Positions 27,960 through 38,791 are shown, counted from the first letter of the stretch. The stretch: DNA of 64,000 nucleotides from Pectobacterium parmentieri (GCF_001742145.1 NZ_CP015749.1:2356001-2420000); one strand, 5' to 3'. The notes: a model not told the origin generated them from the letters alone. A program made the numbers and translations.

Positions 27960-28844
27960 TTAGTTCCACACACTTTTTGAGATTTCCGGATTTTCAGCCA
28001 TCAGCCGGTACTCTTCCGGCGTCAGGTTATTCAGGGATTCATGAGGCCGCTCGCTGTTGTATTCCGTCAGCCAGCGTTCTGTGATTTCCCTCGCTTCATT
28101 CAGGGTTCTGAACAGATAAAAATCCAGTATCTCTGTCCGGTACGTTCGGTTAAAACGTTCGATGAAGGCATTTTGCGTTGGTTTTCCCGGTTTGATAAAT
28201 TCCAGCATCACGCCATGCTCTTCAGCCCACTGTGCCAAAGTCAGCGAGATTAGCTCCGGGCCATTGTCCATCCGCAGTTTCAGCGGATAACCACGGTTTG
28301 CCACGATCCTGTCCAGTACTCTGACCACCCGCTGCGCCGGGATATTCAGATCGATTTCTATTGCGAGAGCCTCGCGGTTAAAGTCATCCACCACATTGAA
28401 GGTCCGAAAGCGTCTGCCGCAGACCAGCGCATCATGCATAAAATCTATCGACCAGCTCTGGTTCAGTGCTTCCGGCGTCGCCAGCGGAGTCGGATTGCGC
28501 ACCGGCAGACGTTGCTTTCCCTTACGGCGAAAATTCAGTTTCAGCAGGCAGTAAATGCGATGAACGCGTTTATGATTCCAGGCATTGCCTTGCCTGCGCA
28601 GCACCTGAAACAGCTTCTTAAAACCGTAACGGGGATAGCGTTCAGCCACCTCCGCCAGAGCCTGGATCACCGGTTCATCACGACAGGTGTCCGGCTGATA
28701 AAAATACACCGTCCTGCTCAGCGACAATGTCCTGCATGCCTGGCGTATGCTCATCGCAAACTGCGCGGTCAGGTAACTGACGAGCTCACGCTTTATCGCT
28801 GGTTTTAAAGCTTTTTTTCGATGACATCTTTCAGAGCACGACAC
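27960..28844 (-). CDS. IS3-family transposase OrfB
   Basis: A 294-residue DDE transposase (rve core). The catalytic triad is visible: first Asp in WSIDFMHDALV, second in RMDNGPELIS, Glu in NAFIERFNRTYRTEIL. It is made from OrfA by -1 frameshifting at the A7G run near 28808-28816. Intact. Confidence 0.92.
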   Translation of the reverse strand: MSCSERCHRKKALKPAIKRELVSYLTAQFAMSIRQACRTLSLSRTVYFYQPDTCRDEPVIQALAEVAERYPRYGFKKLFQVLRRQGNAWNHKRVHRIYCLLKLNFRRKGKQRLPVRNPTPLATPEALNQSWSIDFMHDALVCGRRFRTFNVVDDFNREALAIEIDLNIPAQRVVRVLDRIVANRGYPLKLRMDNGPELISLTLAQWAEEHGVMLEFIKPGKPTQNAFIERFNRTYRTEILDFYLFRTLNEAREITERWLTEYNSERPHESLNNLTPEEYRLMAENPEISKSVWN

Positions 28845-29071
28845 TCGAGACTCAGATCGGCAAACATCTGTTTCAGACGACGATTTTCATCCTCCAGATC
28901 TTTCATCTTTTTGATATCAGAAGCTTCCATACCACCAAACTTCGCTTTCCAGTTGTAATAGCTGGCTTCGGAAATGCCGGCTTCGCGGCAGACATCCTTG
29001 ACGGTACGTCCAGCTTCGACGGACTTCAGAACGGCGATGATCTGGTGCTCAGTGAATCGGGCTTTACGCAT
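28805..29071 (-). CDS. IS3-family transposase OrfA
   Basis: Helix-turn-helix protein (about 88 residues from the ATG at 29071, MRKARFTEHQIIAVL) with a C-terminal leucine zipper ending in VIEKKL. Standard OrfA for this IS; its 3' end overlaps orfB. Confidence 0.9.
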   Translation of the reverse strand: MRKARFTEHQIIAVLKSVEAGRTVKDVCREAGISEASYYNWKAKFGGMEASDIKKMKDLEDENRRLKQMFADLSLECRALKDVIEKKL

Positions 29072-29515
29072 GACGATCTCCTCAAGTGACATAATCAGTA
29101 TGTCGGAAGATCTCTAAAAGTGAATGGGCCGTTTTGCAGGGATACTTACACCAAAACCGACGCAGGCGACTGGCCAACACCCGACACCTCCGCGTTATGG
29201 GCACGCTTCCGAACCGAAGCTCTCAGCGGAGGCATCCAGAAATGGTCAGTCGAACGCTACAAGTGCCTACTCGATACCGAGTCCTCCCCGCCCGCTGGCC
29301 TCTATCGAATCCTCACCGATGAAGGGGACGCGCGGACTTGGCTGGCAACCCCCGACTACCAGCGGATCGCCGTCTTCAGGAAGCCAGCGGTTGATCCCAA
29401 GCCCAGCCTATTCTCGGGACGGTTACCGGGCAAAACCCGGCTCGTGGATGCTCTACGCGTCGGCCGCGGAAAGTTGCGTTGGCCGGCTGCCGACGCCTAA
29501 AAGGGAACGGCCAAG

Positions 29516-29902
29516 ATGCGGTATGCCTGGATCGACGACCAGAAGCGCGCACCTGTCGCGAATGGAGAGCGAACAACCTGCCGCGACTGTGGCGACGTAC
29601 TAGCCGAAACGATGATCTACGAAATGGAACGCCGCGGCGAGTTTCGGCGTCGCTTCAATCTGACGTCACGCTGCCTAGTGTGGAACCCCACGGACAATGC
29701 CACAGTGGAGTCGTTCAACGGCAGGCTGCGGCAGGAGTGCCTGAACGAAAACTGGTTCATGTCCCTGGAGGATGCACAGTGCAAAATCGAGGCCTGGCGC
29801 ATACACTATAATCAGAGAGGCTCCCATTCTGCGCTGGGCTGGATGGCCCCGTCCGAATTTGCTGAAAAGTCTGCCGGTTGCCAGAACATGCAACCAACAT
29901 GA
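29516..29902 (+). pseudogene. Remnant of a second IS3-family OrfB
   Basis: The C-terminal half encodes an IS3-type transposase end: NATVESFNGRLRQECLNENW, then IHYNQRGSHSALGWMAP. The catalytic Glu region is present but the first two Asp regions are missing, so it is dead. G+C-rich and on the opposite strand to the neighbouring IS. The 400 bases before it (29120-29515) contain open frames I cannot assign. Confidence 0.7.
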
Positions 29903-30027
29903 AGCCGGTTATTCCTGATTATGACTGGAGCATATTCGGGGTCAGGGTCAAATGAAGATATTACTAACATCACGGTGTATTAATCAACGGGGTGCAGATC
30001 AGCATGCATAACTATTTGTGTGCTTGG

Positions 30028-30061
30028 AAAAAAACGGCTTTTAAGAAGCTAAAGGCCGTTT
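30028..30061 (-). terminator. Terminator of the Avs operon
   Basis: Minus-strand hairpin (AAACGGC with GCCGTTT) followed by a T tract, about 140 bases past the last Avs gene. The remaining gap (29903-30200) shows nothing else. Confidence 0.7.
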
Positions 30062-30200
30062 AGTGTTTTAATAGCTATTGAGTACATTGATGTTAAGCGG
30101 TTTAATACTCCGGCTTATCAGCATTTCTACCCGTAGAATTTAGGATAAAAATACGACTTGTACTACTTAAGTGATACTTATTATTTCCACCTATTTACTC

Positions 30201-30461
30201 TCAGCTATCACTAGAGCTGGTGGTATTGGGCACCTTCATATTCCGCATCTTATACATCATATTTGCGTTAAGTCTAGCTTGTTCATTGACACTGAGAAAA
30301 TCAATTCGTCCATTTGGCAATTTCCTAACTTTTAGAATTCCTTCCATGGATATATGGGGAGCCACATGAAACTTGCCTTGCTTCATTATATTATGTAAAC
30401 AGTGAAATCGAAGTTCGAACTCCGATCTAGTTTGCGGTGTCTCAAATGTATCAAAATTCAT
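30201..30461 (-). CDS. avs1C: Small third gene of Avs type I locus
   Basis: An 86-residue protein 13 bases downstream of the STAND gene, with TGGAGA before the ATG. Type I Avs (AVAST) loci have a small third gene of this length, so I assign it by position; I cannot see a fold. The letter is by analogy with published naming. Confidence 0.55.
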   Translation of the reverse strand: MNFDTFETPQTRSEFELRFHCLHNIMKQGKFHVAPHISMEGILKVRKLPNGRIDFLSVNEQARLNANMMYKMRNMKVPNTTSSSDS

Positions 30462-30474
30462 ATGTTCTCCAATG

Positions 30475-33400
30475 TTATCCGAAAGAAACTAGTCCAATAG
30501 GTTTTAGATCTAACTCAAATACCCAAATCAATTTGAAGCCATGTGGTAACCTGAGAGCATTTGCATCAATCGACAGATAGCAACCCTCATTAAATGGCGC
30601 CCCCTCATACTTTTCTTTTAGTCGTCCTGACTTCCACCAATTCCGTTTTAAATTTGAGCTAGTTGCTCCAGTGATTTGCATGAAATGCGTTGTTGGTATT
30701 GCAGGGGTAAAGCTACCAAAGTACGCAGGTAAAGCTTCAACATTAGCACAAGTGTCAATCACGCAAGTCTTATCTAGTGAAGGCTTATCAAGTGACAAGA
30801 AGCGCCCTGAAGGAAGAGGAAGATTTTCTGGGTTATCTGATAAGTATGCAGTTAATCTTACTAACCTCAGTTGACCTTCAAACCAAACCCTTTCAAAATA
30901 ATCTAAGTAAATACTTTTTCCATGTAACGGCTTTGGCTCCTTAGAATGAAGCCATTGTAAAGCTGGAGAGTCAAAACTGCTAATTCTCAAGTTGTCTAAA
31001 CGAGTAGGATTATATTTTCTGAAAACATTTTCAATATGTTTGCATTCTGATTCATTTGCAACATCTGTAAATGCTACTTGAAATACGTAGCGAACTCTAT
31101 CCGACCAACGATTAGGGTATTTAGTATTTTCATAATAACCCTCCGCCAACAACTGTTCCAGCTCCAAGCATACTTCTATAGATAATGGTAAACACACATC
31201 TTTCAATGCCGACTCGGCTTGAGTCAATACATAGGCGCTTGTTAAACCTAGTTTCTCTAGTCTTAACCAACTAGGCTTAATGCATTCGGCCCATGAAGGT
31301 AAGTCAACATCCATCAATCTGCTGTTATCAACCGTATTGCAAAGTCGACCTCTTAATTTACTTAAAGCTTCTGCTGCAGATTCAAAATCTTTCATAGCAG
31401 CTTCCCTAGCAATGCGTATTAGAACTGAATATCTTCCGACATGTTTACAGCCCTGTTGTATAGAGTTAAAGTCGAGCTCTTGAGCCAGTGTCTCCCAAAT
31501 TTGTTTTGTTATAGACATTTGATCAAGAGCACCGCAAATGACATCAGGGTGAATGCCTGTATCCATTGAAAAAGCTTTGGCGCCAAAAAGCCGGACAAAG
31601 TCTGGGTAGCTTCTTGATAACCAAATCAGCATTTCAGATGCTTTTTCTCGCCTTAACCAAAGAGGGTGGTCAATCACATGAAGAAGCAAAGTGGCTAGGC
31701 AATGAGGTAACTCATTATCGTCCCTCTCATCTAGAAACCTATAGCCAGCGGTTTCTTTGTCCGCAGCACCAACCATGAGTTTTGTGTGCTCGTTAGTTAC
31801 ACGAAGAAGTTCTGCTTGCTCATCGTTAGAAGAATAACTAGCTAACCACTCTATTAAGTCGTTGGCTATCCGCCAATTTTCCGTATGGCGTTCATTAAGT
31901 ATTAAAGGTGAGTACAGTTTGACTAAATCACAAACTGAGCCATTCGTTCTCAAAAGCAGAGATTGTCCATCCGCTACCTTAGAAACTTGACCACCCCATA
32001 TTGACCATCCACCACTTTGAATTAATGTCAATCCTGAAATGATTTCTTTTTGTGCTTCCGAAAAATTACGGCGTCGTAGATATTTCTCCACTTTAGCTAG
32101 AGAGGTAGTAGCTTCAGAGATTGAAGTTCTGGAGCCAAAAAGTCCCGGCATATAGATAGCGTCGGAATCTTCTTTCTGCTCATTTGCTCGATTATTCGCC
32201 TTAACCGTATTTTCTTCAGGTATTGTAAGTGTGGTTCTTTGGGGCTCGGGCAAAACCATATAATTAGTGAATCTAGCTTCGAATGTCTCTGTGTATCGTT
32301 CAGGTATGGATGAAGCAATCAATACGATAAATTCGGAACAATCTTTTTTATTTTCAAATTCAGATTCACAAATAACTTCTAATCGGTCCATTATCATGGT
32401 GAGAGCGTTATCATCACCTGAAACTTTGTCAATCAAAAGTTTATAGGATTCAGCAAATCTATTAATATAGCGAGAGTCACCAAATTGAAAACTTTCTAAT
32501 AATGCCCAGCAAAGCTGCCAGTCGGCACTTGAGATTAATGGATTAATAAGGTACAGAATCGAATCTTGTTCATCCAATGCTCCTCCAGGGAACCGAGTCC
32601 CTTTTATTGCAGATATTCTATCAATGTCACCTTTAGTTACCTCCTGATGCATTTGCTCTAAGGTTCCGTAGGTTTGTCTTATAAAATATTTAACTGCACT
32701 GGAAAATTCATTACGTGAACATAAAGCCTTGAGGAAATCACGTTTAGCGTACCGAACGAAACGCTGAAATGTCATTTCTCCAGCCGCTGCATCTAGTAGA
32801 CCAGCAATTTTGCTAAGTTCACCTGACACTAAACTCGACGTATGACTTAGAGACTGAAGAACGGTAACACTTAACCCAAACTGATCTTCTTTATACCAAC
32901 TAGGTCCCATCGAGAATGATAAAACAAGTTGATAAGTTTTATTTGCTTCGTCTGAAGCGTCTAATTTGGTATAAAATGGAATTATGCTAAGCAACTCTGG
33001 TACAAGTTCATATCTATTCTCTAAGTTATTAACTACGAACTCTTTCCAACGCTCCACCAGGGAAAACACTTGATCTTCTGTATTTAAATCCATTGGCTTA
33101 TTAACAATATTTGCCAGGATTAGGTTTAGAGTTCTTCTAAATCCTTCAGAGTAGATACCGCATTGGGAACTAAATTGTCCCTCGACAAAGTTAAGTAATT
33201 CACTGATTTTATCAGGATATACATCAGTAATTAGTATTGTTAATGATTGATATAATTGGGGAACTATACTTTCTGGTAAACCATAGGCATCTTCCCATTG
33301 AACACGCTGTGCAAGACTAAACTTTAAATAGTCAAAAATATCCTTTTTTAAAATTTCCCAAACTTTTTGCAAGCCTATATTGTCCCCAGCCTCTTTGAAT

Positions 33401-36240
33401 CTTCTAGCAGAACCATCACACCAAGCTACAACGCTATACATTGAATTGAGGCCGTTTAACCAAGTACGTGGAGATATAGTGACTAAGTCAGGATAAGTAA
33501 ATTCTGTATCAATAAATGCCTTAAGTCTCCATGCTGCAAAACCATTCTCTAGTTTTGAGTGATCAATGGAAATATTGTCATCTGCAATAAATGTTATCGG
33601 TGATGGTTTGTCACTTGAAATTTCTCCTAACGCAAGAATAATATCGCTAGATGCGCCCAGAGACAAAAAACAGTCGATTACACTAGGGTGAACTTTTATT
33701 TTTTCATTACAACACTCTGAAATTAAGATTTTTATGTCAGGAAACACTTGTTCAAGGAGAACTTTATCAGTATTAATACCATAGTTATCACATAGGCCTT
33801 TATATAAAATAGCGGAAAATACAATTGGTTCTGCGATCTCTTCTAGTGGTCCGTTGTAAAGTTTTCGTATTTGATCAAGGGACATGTAACGGCCAGATAA
33901 ACACATTGATGCAGCTAGCATGTAAGTCATCATCTCACTTCGAAGATGCTTACTTGTCTCCTCATCTTTAGAAGATTCATCGATGGCTTTCATCCAATAA
34001 AATTGGAAATTAGCAAGTGATGCGTGCGAATTTTTGTCTTTAGCGCGAATCCTTAGAAGATACTGCTGTAATTGAAGGTCATAAATATCAAGAAACACCC
34101 TATAAGAAAGCCCATTTCCGTTAAACACTTGTTCGAGTTCTTCAGTTAAGTTCTTCTCTACAATACTTAATAACTCTAAAGCTTCCATATAGCTGTGAGA
34201 GTCAACTAGCTTCAATGCAATTGTGAGAGCTTCTTCCAGCGGTATAATTAACTGCTTATATCGACTTACATGCTGCAGAACTTCCTGGTTTTTCCCTATA
34301 GAGATCAAAGCATTTGCTGTTAAATCAGCAGATTGAGCAAATAGAGTGTTGTAGCGGAATCGAATTCTTTGATTAAGCAAAAGGATTCGTACTGTTTCAA
34401 CTAAACTACCTAGCTCAGTTGCTACTTTCAAAATACCTTTAAGATCTTCAAGGATAGTATCAGGCTCAACCCCTTGATAAACGCAATCATCAACCCAGTT
34501 TTGAGTACATAAAGTTACTAATAGCGCTTTATCTTGCCCCTCGGACTTAAGTCCATGATAAATTAGGTTAAGTACACTGTACTTTTCGTCTTTTTGTTTT
34601 TTACAGTACTCAACCAGCCGTGATTGAATATCCTGCTCTCGTAATGCTGTCTTCTCAAGTAGAAAGTCAGAAAATGAAGAGTGATAGATTGTTGTCTGAT
34701 TTGGAGACAACAATAAGTGCCGTATTCTTGCTAAAGTGCTAATCAATATCGACTGTTCGTTTGGATTCAAAATTTTAGTGAATTGGTTAATGGGGACTCC
34801 CCAGCGCAAACGAACAACTATTGCTAGTAAATTTATGGCGTCATTATCTTCCATCAGCTTCAGCCACAGCAAGTCATAGTATTTTCGAATGCTGCCATCA
34901 ATTAACGGCAATTCACAGATTTCATCTTCGCTCGCTCCTGAGTTGACGAGATCGATTAAATAGCGAAGGTATAATGGGTGTCCTTGGGCTCGTTCGCAGA
35001 TTAAGTTTATAGTTTTTGAACTAACGTGCACACCTGTAAGAGCTCTATAGCAATAATCTTTGACATCATTATCTGTAAGAGAGGGCATAGAAATACATGC
35101 CTCAACTCCAAGTCTTTTACCTAATCGAGTTGCAACTTGCTCATAGTTAGGTGCGGAAAGAACAATTACCAATCCAGGAAGTAATGTCATAGGTAACAGC
35201 CCAATGAACTTGTTAAGAGCTTCGGCATCTTGACGTTCAACTTCATCTAATCCGTCAATGAACAGTACTCCTTTTACATTTCTTGAGGAGTAAACACCAC
35301 TTAGCTTAATGAAAAGTTGTTCTGTCTTAGTTATTAACTCTGGATAATCACCATTTTCTATACGTCCAGGAGATCCTGTGGTGAAGATCGATACTTGCAT
35401 GTTTAACCAATTGAAAAACTCTTGTGGTTGGGCCAGCCGAGTGGCGTTTTTGGAGCTTTTTGGGGGGGTAAAACTATATGTACCGAAGTGTTCTAAAGAA
35501 GAGTCTATAGGGGTGTATATTTCACAAAATGTTGATTTACCTATACCATGTGCACCATTAATGAATAGGTAACTGTTTTCTTGCTCAATAGCAAATTTAT
35601 CAAATTGCTTAATAAATGAATTTCTAGAGGCTAAATCTTTACGCTTATACCCATCGTTATTAGTTTCGACATTCAATCCATGTTCATTCAAAAAGGTGCG
35701 CATACTAAATACAGAAACAACACCAATAGTTTTTTCTACGGAAACTCTAATAACGCCCACACAAGTGCCGTTACAAACTACTGATGCTCCAGAAAATCCT
35801 TTGTAGTCGTTTAAAGATAATGCTTCATCTATACTGATCTCTATATCAGAGCGAAGCTTAGGTCTGTCAAACGTCTGAATAATTGTTCCCTCTAAACGAT
35901 GCCCCATAGTTAATTTAGTAACAGGCCATCCGTAGGAATAAAATCGGCTTCCACCTAATGGTAATATCCCACTAAGTTTGACTGGAGAAATATTGCACTC
36001 AATTTCTAACTCTACTAAAGCGATGTCTAACTTTGCATCATGACCAAGAACATGAGCTTTCATTGCTAAAATGGGGGAACCAAAATCAAAAATTATACTT
36101 AATTCTGAATCACTTTCAATTGCATTGGCTACACAATGCCTAGCAGTTAATACTATTTTCGGTGTAATTAGTAATCCTGTACCATATTCATCACCACATT
36201 CAATCTTACAAGTTGCTACTTTCATTTCAGTGTCTAACAT
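30475..36240 (-). CDS. avs1B: Avs1 trypsin-STAND antiviral NTPase
   Basis: A 1921-residue protein in three parts. Residues about 1-190 are a trypsin-like protease with the full triad: His35 in LTARHC, Asp72 in KLDIALVE, Ser150 in GFSGAS. Then a STAND NTPase with Walker A GAHGIGKS (229-236) and Walker B VLFIDGLDE. The remaining 1400 residues are a helical repeat sensor. In Avs proteins the repeats bind a conserved phage protein (terminase for Avs1-3) and activate the effector domain. Start 36240 follows AAAGGA and overlaps the end of the MBL gene. Intact. Confidence 0.88.
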   Translation of the reverse strand: MLDTEMKVATCKIECGDEYGTGLLITPKIVLTARHCVANAIESDSELSIIFDFGSPILAMKAHVLGHDAKLDIALVELEIECNISPVKLSGILPLGGSRFYSYGWPVTKLTMGHRLEGTIIQTFDRPKLRSDIEISIDEALSLNDYKGFSGASVVCNGTCVGVIRVSVEKTIGVVSVFSMRTFLNEHGLNVETNNDGYKRKDLASRNSFIKQFDKFAIEQENSYLFINGAHGIGKSTFCEIYTPIDSSLEHFGTYSFTPPKSSKNATRLAQPQEFFNWLNMQVSIFTTGSPGRIENGDYPELITKTEQLFIKLSGVYSSRNVKGVLFIDGLDEVERQDAEALNKFIGLLPMTLLPGLVIVLSAPNYEQVATRLGKRLGVEACISMPSLTDNDVKDYCYRALTGVHVSSKTINLICERAQGHPLYLRYLIDLVNSGASEDEICELPLIDGSIRKYYDLLWLKLMEDNDAINLLAIVVRLRWGVPINQFTKILNPNEQSILISTLARIRHLLLSPNQTTIYHSSFSDFLLEKTALREQDIQSRLVEYCKKQKDEKYSVLNLIYHGLKSEGQDKALLVTLCTQNWVDDCVYQGVEPDTILEDLKGILKVATELGSLVETVRILLLNQRIRFRYNTLFAQSADLTANALISIGKNQEVLQHVSRYKQLIIPLEEALTIALKLVDSHSYMEALELLSIVEKNLTEELEQVFNGNGLSYRVFLDIYDLQLQQYLLRIRAKDKNSHASLANFQFYWMKAIDESSKDEETSKHLRSEMMTYMLAASMCLSGRYMSLDQIRKLYNGPLEEIAEPIVFSAILYKGLCDNYGINTDKVLLEQVFPDIKILISECCNEKIKVHPSVIDCFLSLGASSDIILALGEISSDKPSPITFIADDNISIDHSKLENGFAAWRLKAFIDTEFTYPDLVTISPRTWLNGLNSMYSVVAWCDGSARRFKEAGDNIGLQKVWEILKKDIFDYLKFSLAQRVQWEDAYGLPESIVPQLYQSLTILITDVYPDKISELLNFVEGQFSSQCGIYSEGFRRTLNLILANIVNKPMDLNTEDQVFSLVERWKEFVVNNLENRYELVPELLSIIPFYTKLDASDEANKTYQLVLSFSMGPSWYKEDQFGLSVTVLQSLSHTSSLVSGELSKIAGLLDAAAGEMTFQRFVRYAKRDFLKALCSRNEFSSAVKYFIRQTYGTLEQMHQEVTKGDIDRISAIKGTRFPGGALDEQDSILYLINPLISSADWQLCWALLESFQFGDSRYINRFAESYKLLIDKVSGDDNALTMIMDRLEVICESEFENKKDCSEFIVLIASSIPERYTETFEARFTNYMVLPEPQRTTLTIPEENTVKANNRANEQKEDSDAIYMPGLFGSRTSISEATTSLAKVEKYLRRRNFSEAQKEIISGLTLIQSGGWSIWGGQVSKVADGQSLLLRTNGSVCDLVKLYSPLILNERHTENWRIANDLIEWLASYSSNDEQAELLRVTNEHTKLMVGAADKETAGYRFLDERDDNELPHCLATLLLHVIDHPLWLRREKASEMLIWLSRSYPDFVRLFGAKAFSMDTGIHPDVICGALDQMSITKQIWETLAQELDFNSIQQGCKHVGRYSVLIRIAREAAMKDFESAAEALSKLRGRLCNTVDNSRLMDVDLPSWAECIKPSWLRLEKLGLTSAYVLTQAESALKDVCLPLSIEVCLELEQLLAEGYYENTKYPNRWSDRVRYVFQVAFTDVANESECKHIENVFRKYNPTRLDNLRISSFDSPALQWLHSKEPKPLHGKSIYLDYFERVWFEGQLRLVRLTAYLSDNPENLPLPSGRFLSLDKPSLDKTCVIDTCANVEALPAYFGSFTPAIPTTHFMQITGATSSNLKRNWWKSGRLKEKYEGAPFNEGCYLSIDANALRLPHGFKLIWVFELDLKPIGLVSFG

Positions 36241-37421
36241 GATTGTTCCTTTGTAATTTCTATCCAACCAGTTGCGTCTTCTTCAACAATGAAAGTAGCG
36301 CCTGTAGTTGCTTGATAATCTCTAATTTCTCTCGATGCTGGGGTCGAATAGTTAAAATAGAGAGTCCTTGTAAAGCTTGCTTCCCTATCAATTATCGCTC
36401 GAAGAAGTTCAATATCAGGGTGATTGTGTTTGCTACCATCTGATGAAATGAAATACCTTGGAGCATCTATAACCCTGAGTAGCTCAGGACTAGTATTGTA
36501 GTTACTTCCATGGTGAGATATTTTTATTGCATCAAACATCATGGTTTCTCCCTGAGACTTCAGTCTCTGGATCTCCATCAAAATATCTTCTGCCAATGCA
36601 TCTGCAAGCATTAACAATCGAATTCCATTTAACTCGATAATGGTTGCAATAGAACTAGCATTAGTTGGTGAGTCATCCGGTTTATATATATCCTCAAGCC
36701 TTTTATTGCACCCTGCAGATATGAGACTTTCTCCTTTAGCCTGTACTTTATTATTGTGCTCAAAGTTAAGCTCAAAAGCATCGTCAATAGTTTGGCTCGT
36801 GCTTACAGGACTAGTAAAACCATAGCGCCTTAAGTCCCGTTGCCATGATTTAATTAAGCTGTTCAGTCGATCTCTTGACGGTGTTAGTACTCTTACGAAG
36901 CCATCTTGGAATTGCTTATGTTGCACGGAGTCGATACATATGCTTTGTGTGCCATCAGTTCGATTCCAGGTATACTCTCCAGCTTTAATCAAAGTTGCCA
37001 ATGTAGAGCCTTGTCTGGCACTGATCTCGTTAACGCTTGGGAGCGAGCTGATCTCTTTCGGATGACCTCGCTTAATGATGGCGTCAATCACTTCAAGGTC
37101 TTCAGGTGGTAGAGTGGTTTGATTTACTGAAGTCAAGCTTCGGAGACTGTTGTGCCAAACCTCTTCAATAGAAATAATATTTTTAGCATTTGAATCACCG
37201 TTTGAGGCCAGAAGGCGAATGATACCTCCAATGTGATCAGCATCAATATGCGTGATGATAATTAGATTTAAACATGCATTTTTAGCTACTAACTCTTTGA
37301 GATCTTTTTGTATGTATGAACTGAAGGTGCTGGCATACCCACCGTCTATAAGGATGTTAGTTCTGTTGGTACTTAGTAGAAAAGCATCTCCATTTTGGGC
37401 TGGGTACATTTTGATTCGCAC
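36234..37421 (-). CDS. avs1A: Metallo-beta-lactamase-fold protein of Avs type I
   Basis: A 395-residue MBL hydrolase with the metal site HIDADHIGG (His58, Asp60, Asp62, His63, the HxDxDH form seen in ComEC-type proteins), then KISHHGSNYNTS and SKHNHPDIELL. The start is GTG, with AAGGA six bases upstream. Seven bases of overlap with the STAND gene show co-expression. It is the partner that defines type I Avs. Confidence 0.82.
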   Translation of the reverse strand: MRIKMYPAQNGDAFLLSTNRTNILIDGGYASTFSSYIQKDLKELVAKNACLNLIIITHIDADHIGGIIRLLASNGDSNAKNIISIEEVWHNSLRSLTSVNQTTLPPEDLEVIDAIIKRGHPKEISSLPSVNEISARQGSTLATLIKAGEYTWNRTDGTQSICIDSVQHKQFQDGFVRVLTPSRDRLNSLIKSWQRDLRRYGFTSPVSTSQTIDDAFELNFEHNNKVQAKGESLISAGCNKRLEDIYKPDDSPTNASSIATIIELNGIRLLMLADALAEDILMEIQRLKSQGETMMFDAIKISHHGSNYNTSPELLRVIDAPRYFISSDGSKHNHPDIELLRAIIDREASFTRTLYFNYSTPASREIRDYQATTGATFIVEEDATGWIEITKEQSC

Positions 37422-37541
37422 GGTACATCCTTGGGGCTGTTATGATCCTATAAATATGCTAAGTATAAGCAATTTTTGTCCAAATTACAGAATTCAGTAG
37501 CCTTTGATACGTGATTTGTATCAACTAAATCAGGATGTTAA

Positions 37542-38703
37542 GACTAAATAGCTTCGCATATTACCGCTCCACTTTAGCCAGACCATGCTGATTACCGGGG
37601 AACGGCGAGGCGGCATTCATAAATAGCTTTACCTGTGCCAGTAACTGCCACATATACCGGCACTGATGGTTACGCGTTATGGTCTCGTGTAACGACAACC
37701 ACAGCAACTCGATTGGATTCAGCCACGGCGAATACGTGGGCAGGAACAGCAACCGGAACTTCGTATTTTTTTCCAGCCACCTTTCCACCTTGCGGCTTTT
37801 ATGAATGATGTAGTTATCAACGACCAGCGTAATGGTTTTCGCTCGCCGATATGTCCGCCGTAATGTCTCTAACAGATTGATAAATAAATCAGAACACTTT
37901 TTACTGTCGCCGACGTAATGAACTCGTCCCGTATCCGAATGCAGTGCCCCTGCCAGATAATACTTTTGGTTATGTCCCGGCGTAGTAATACGTTTCTGTT
38001 GCCCTTTGAGCATCCAGTCCGCGCCGATTTTCGGGTTCAGGTCGATATCCACTTCATCCTGATAAAATACCGGATGGGCCGGCTGCTTCCGGACGACCGC
38101 CTGTTCGATGGCGAGTCGCTTTTCCTCATAATGCGGGTCTTTGATTTTCAGTGTTGGCGCGGCTCTGCGCCAGACAATACCCGCTCGTCTCAGGTAGCGG
38201 TGCAACGTGGCAGGATGAAGCTCTGCATTAAAAAGCCGATTAACGATAAGAGCCAACAGCTCAGTGCTCCAGCGGGAGCGCAGCCAGCCAAAATCCTGAG
38301 GAGAACGCTGAACCAGAAGCGGTAGAGTATGCAGGATATCTGCGACAGGCCAGCGTGGTGCTCGTCCGGATTTGAGGCTCTTTAGACCTTCAACACCCTG
38401 TAAAGTAAACCAATTTATCCATCTTCCAACGGATGAGCGAGCCGCACAGAGCAGTCTGGCAACATCGGTGACGGTCATTCCCTTATGTAACATCAATATG
38501 GCGATGAGTCGTCTGGAATAGTTTTTATCATGTGTTTGTTGGGCTTCTTTACGCATTAGTCGTCGTTCTTCATCAGGGATTGCTGCTATGATCGGCATCG
38601 CTCAGTCCGGTTGGTGATTTGTGATGTTTGGCGATTGATCAGATCGCTCAACTCGGACTGAGTTCCCTTCAAGTGATCTACTATTTGGCGAAGCTATTTA
38701 GAG
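37542..38703 (-). mobile_element. IS630-family insertion sequence
   Basis: Terminal inverted repeats include CTAAATAGCTTCGC at 37544-37557 and its complement at 38688-38701. TA dinucleotides flank both ends, as expected of IS630 insertion. A 9-base inverted repeat (38601-38609 with 38654-38662) lies before the transposase start. Confidence 0.85.
37561..38598 (-). CDS. IS630-family transposase
   Basis: A 345-residue DDE transposase: N-terminal helix-turn-helix domain (about 25-75) and catalytic motifs YQDEVDIDL, LVVDNYIIHKS and SPWLNPIELLW. Intact. It sits between the Avs locus and the right att of element 1. Confidence 0.93.
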   Translation of the reverse strand: MPIIAAIPDEERRLMRKEAQQTHDKNYSRRLIAILMLHKGMTVTDVARLLCAARSSVGRWINWFTLQGVEGLKSLKSGRAPRWPVADILHTLPLLVQRSPQDFGWLRSRWSTELLALIVNRLFNAELHPATLHRYLRRAGIVWRRAAPTLKIKDPHYEEKRLAIEQAVVRKQPAHPVFYQDEVDIDLNPKIGADWMLKGQQKRITTPGHNQKYYLAGALHSDTGRVHYVGDSKKCSDLFINLLETLRRTYRRAKTITLVVDNYIIHKSRKVERWLEKNTKFRLLFLPTYSPWLNPIELLWLSLHETITRNHQCRYMWQLLAQVKLFMNAASPFPGNQHGLAKVER

Positions 38704-38791
38704 TAGTAATAATATTCTCTTACTTACCAGTTATAGTGCTCAACTTTGTGGCAATGCCGGTGTACTGTAATTTCTCTAAAAGGGAATTAAA

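Larger units (their letters stand above)
27955..29118 (-). mobile_element. IS3-family insertion sequence (IS407-like)
   Basis: Two overlapping minus-strand ORFs with an A7G slippery run between them, as in IS3-family elements. The protein resembles IS407-group transposases. Exact ends were not determined: the inverted repeats are weak by eye, so the boundaries are approximate. It lies between the Septu-like pair and transposase debris. Confidence 0.75.

Noticed and set aside
29124..29603. Overlapping ORF of 159 aa in the transposase debris
   Set aside because: Three frames are open in this G+C-rich stretch and none gives recognisable protein sequence; probably non-coding or relic.
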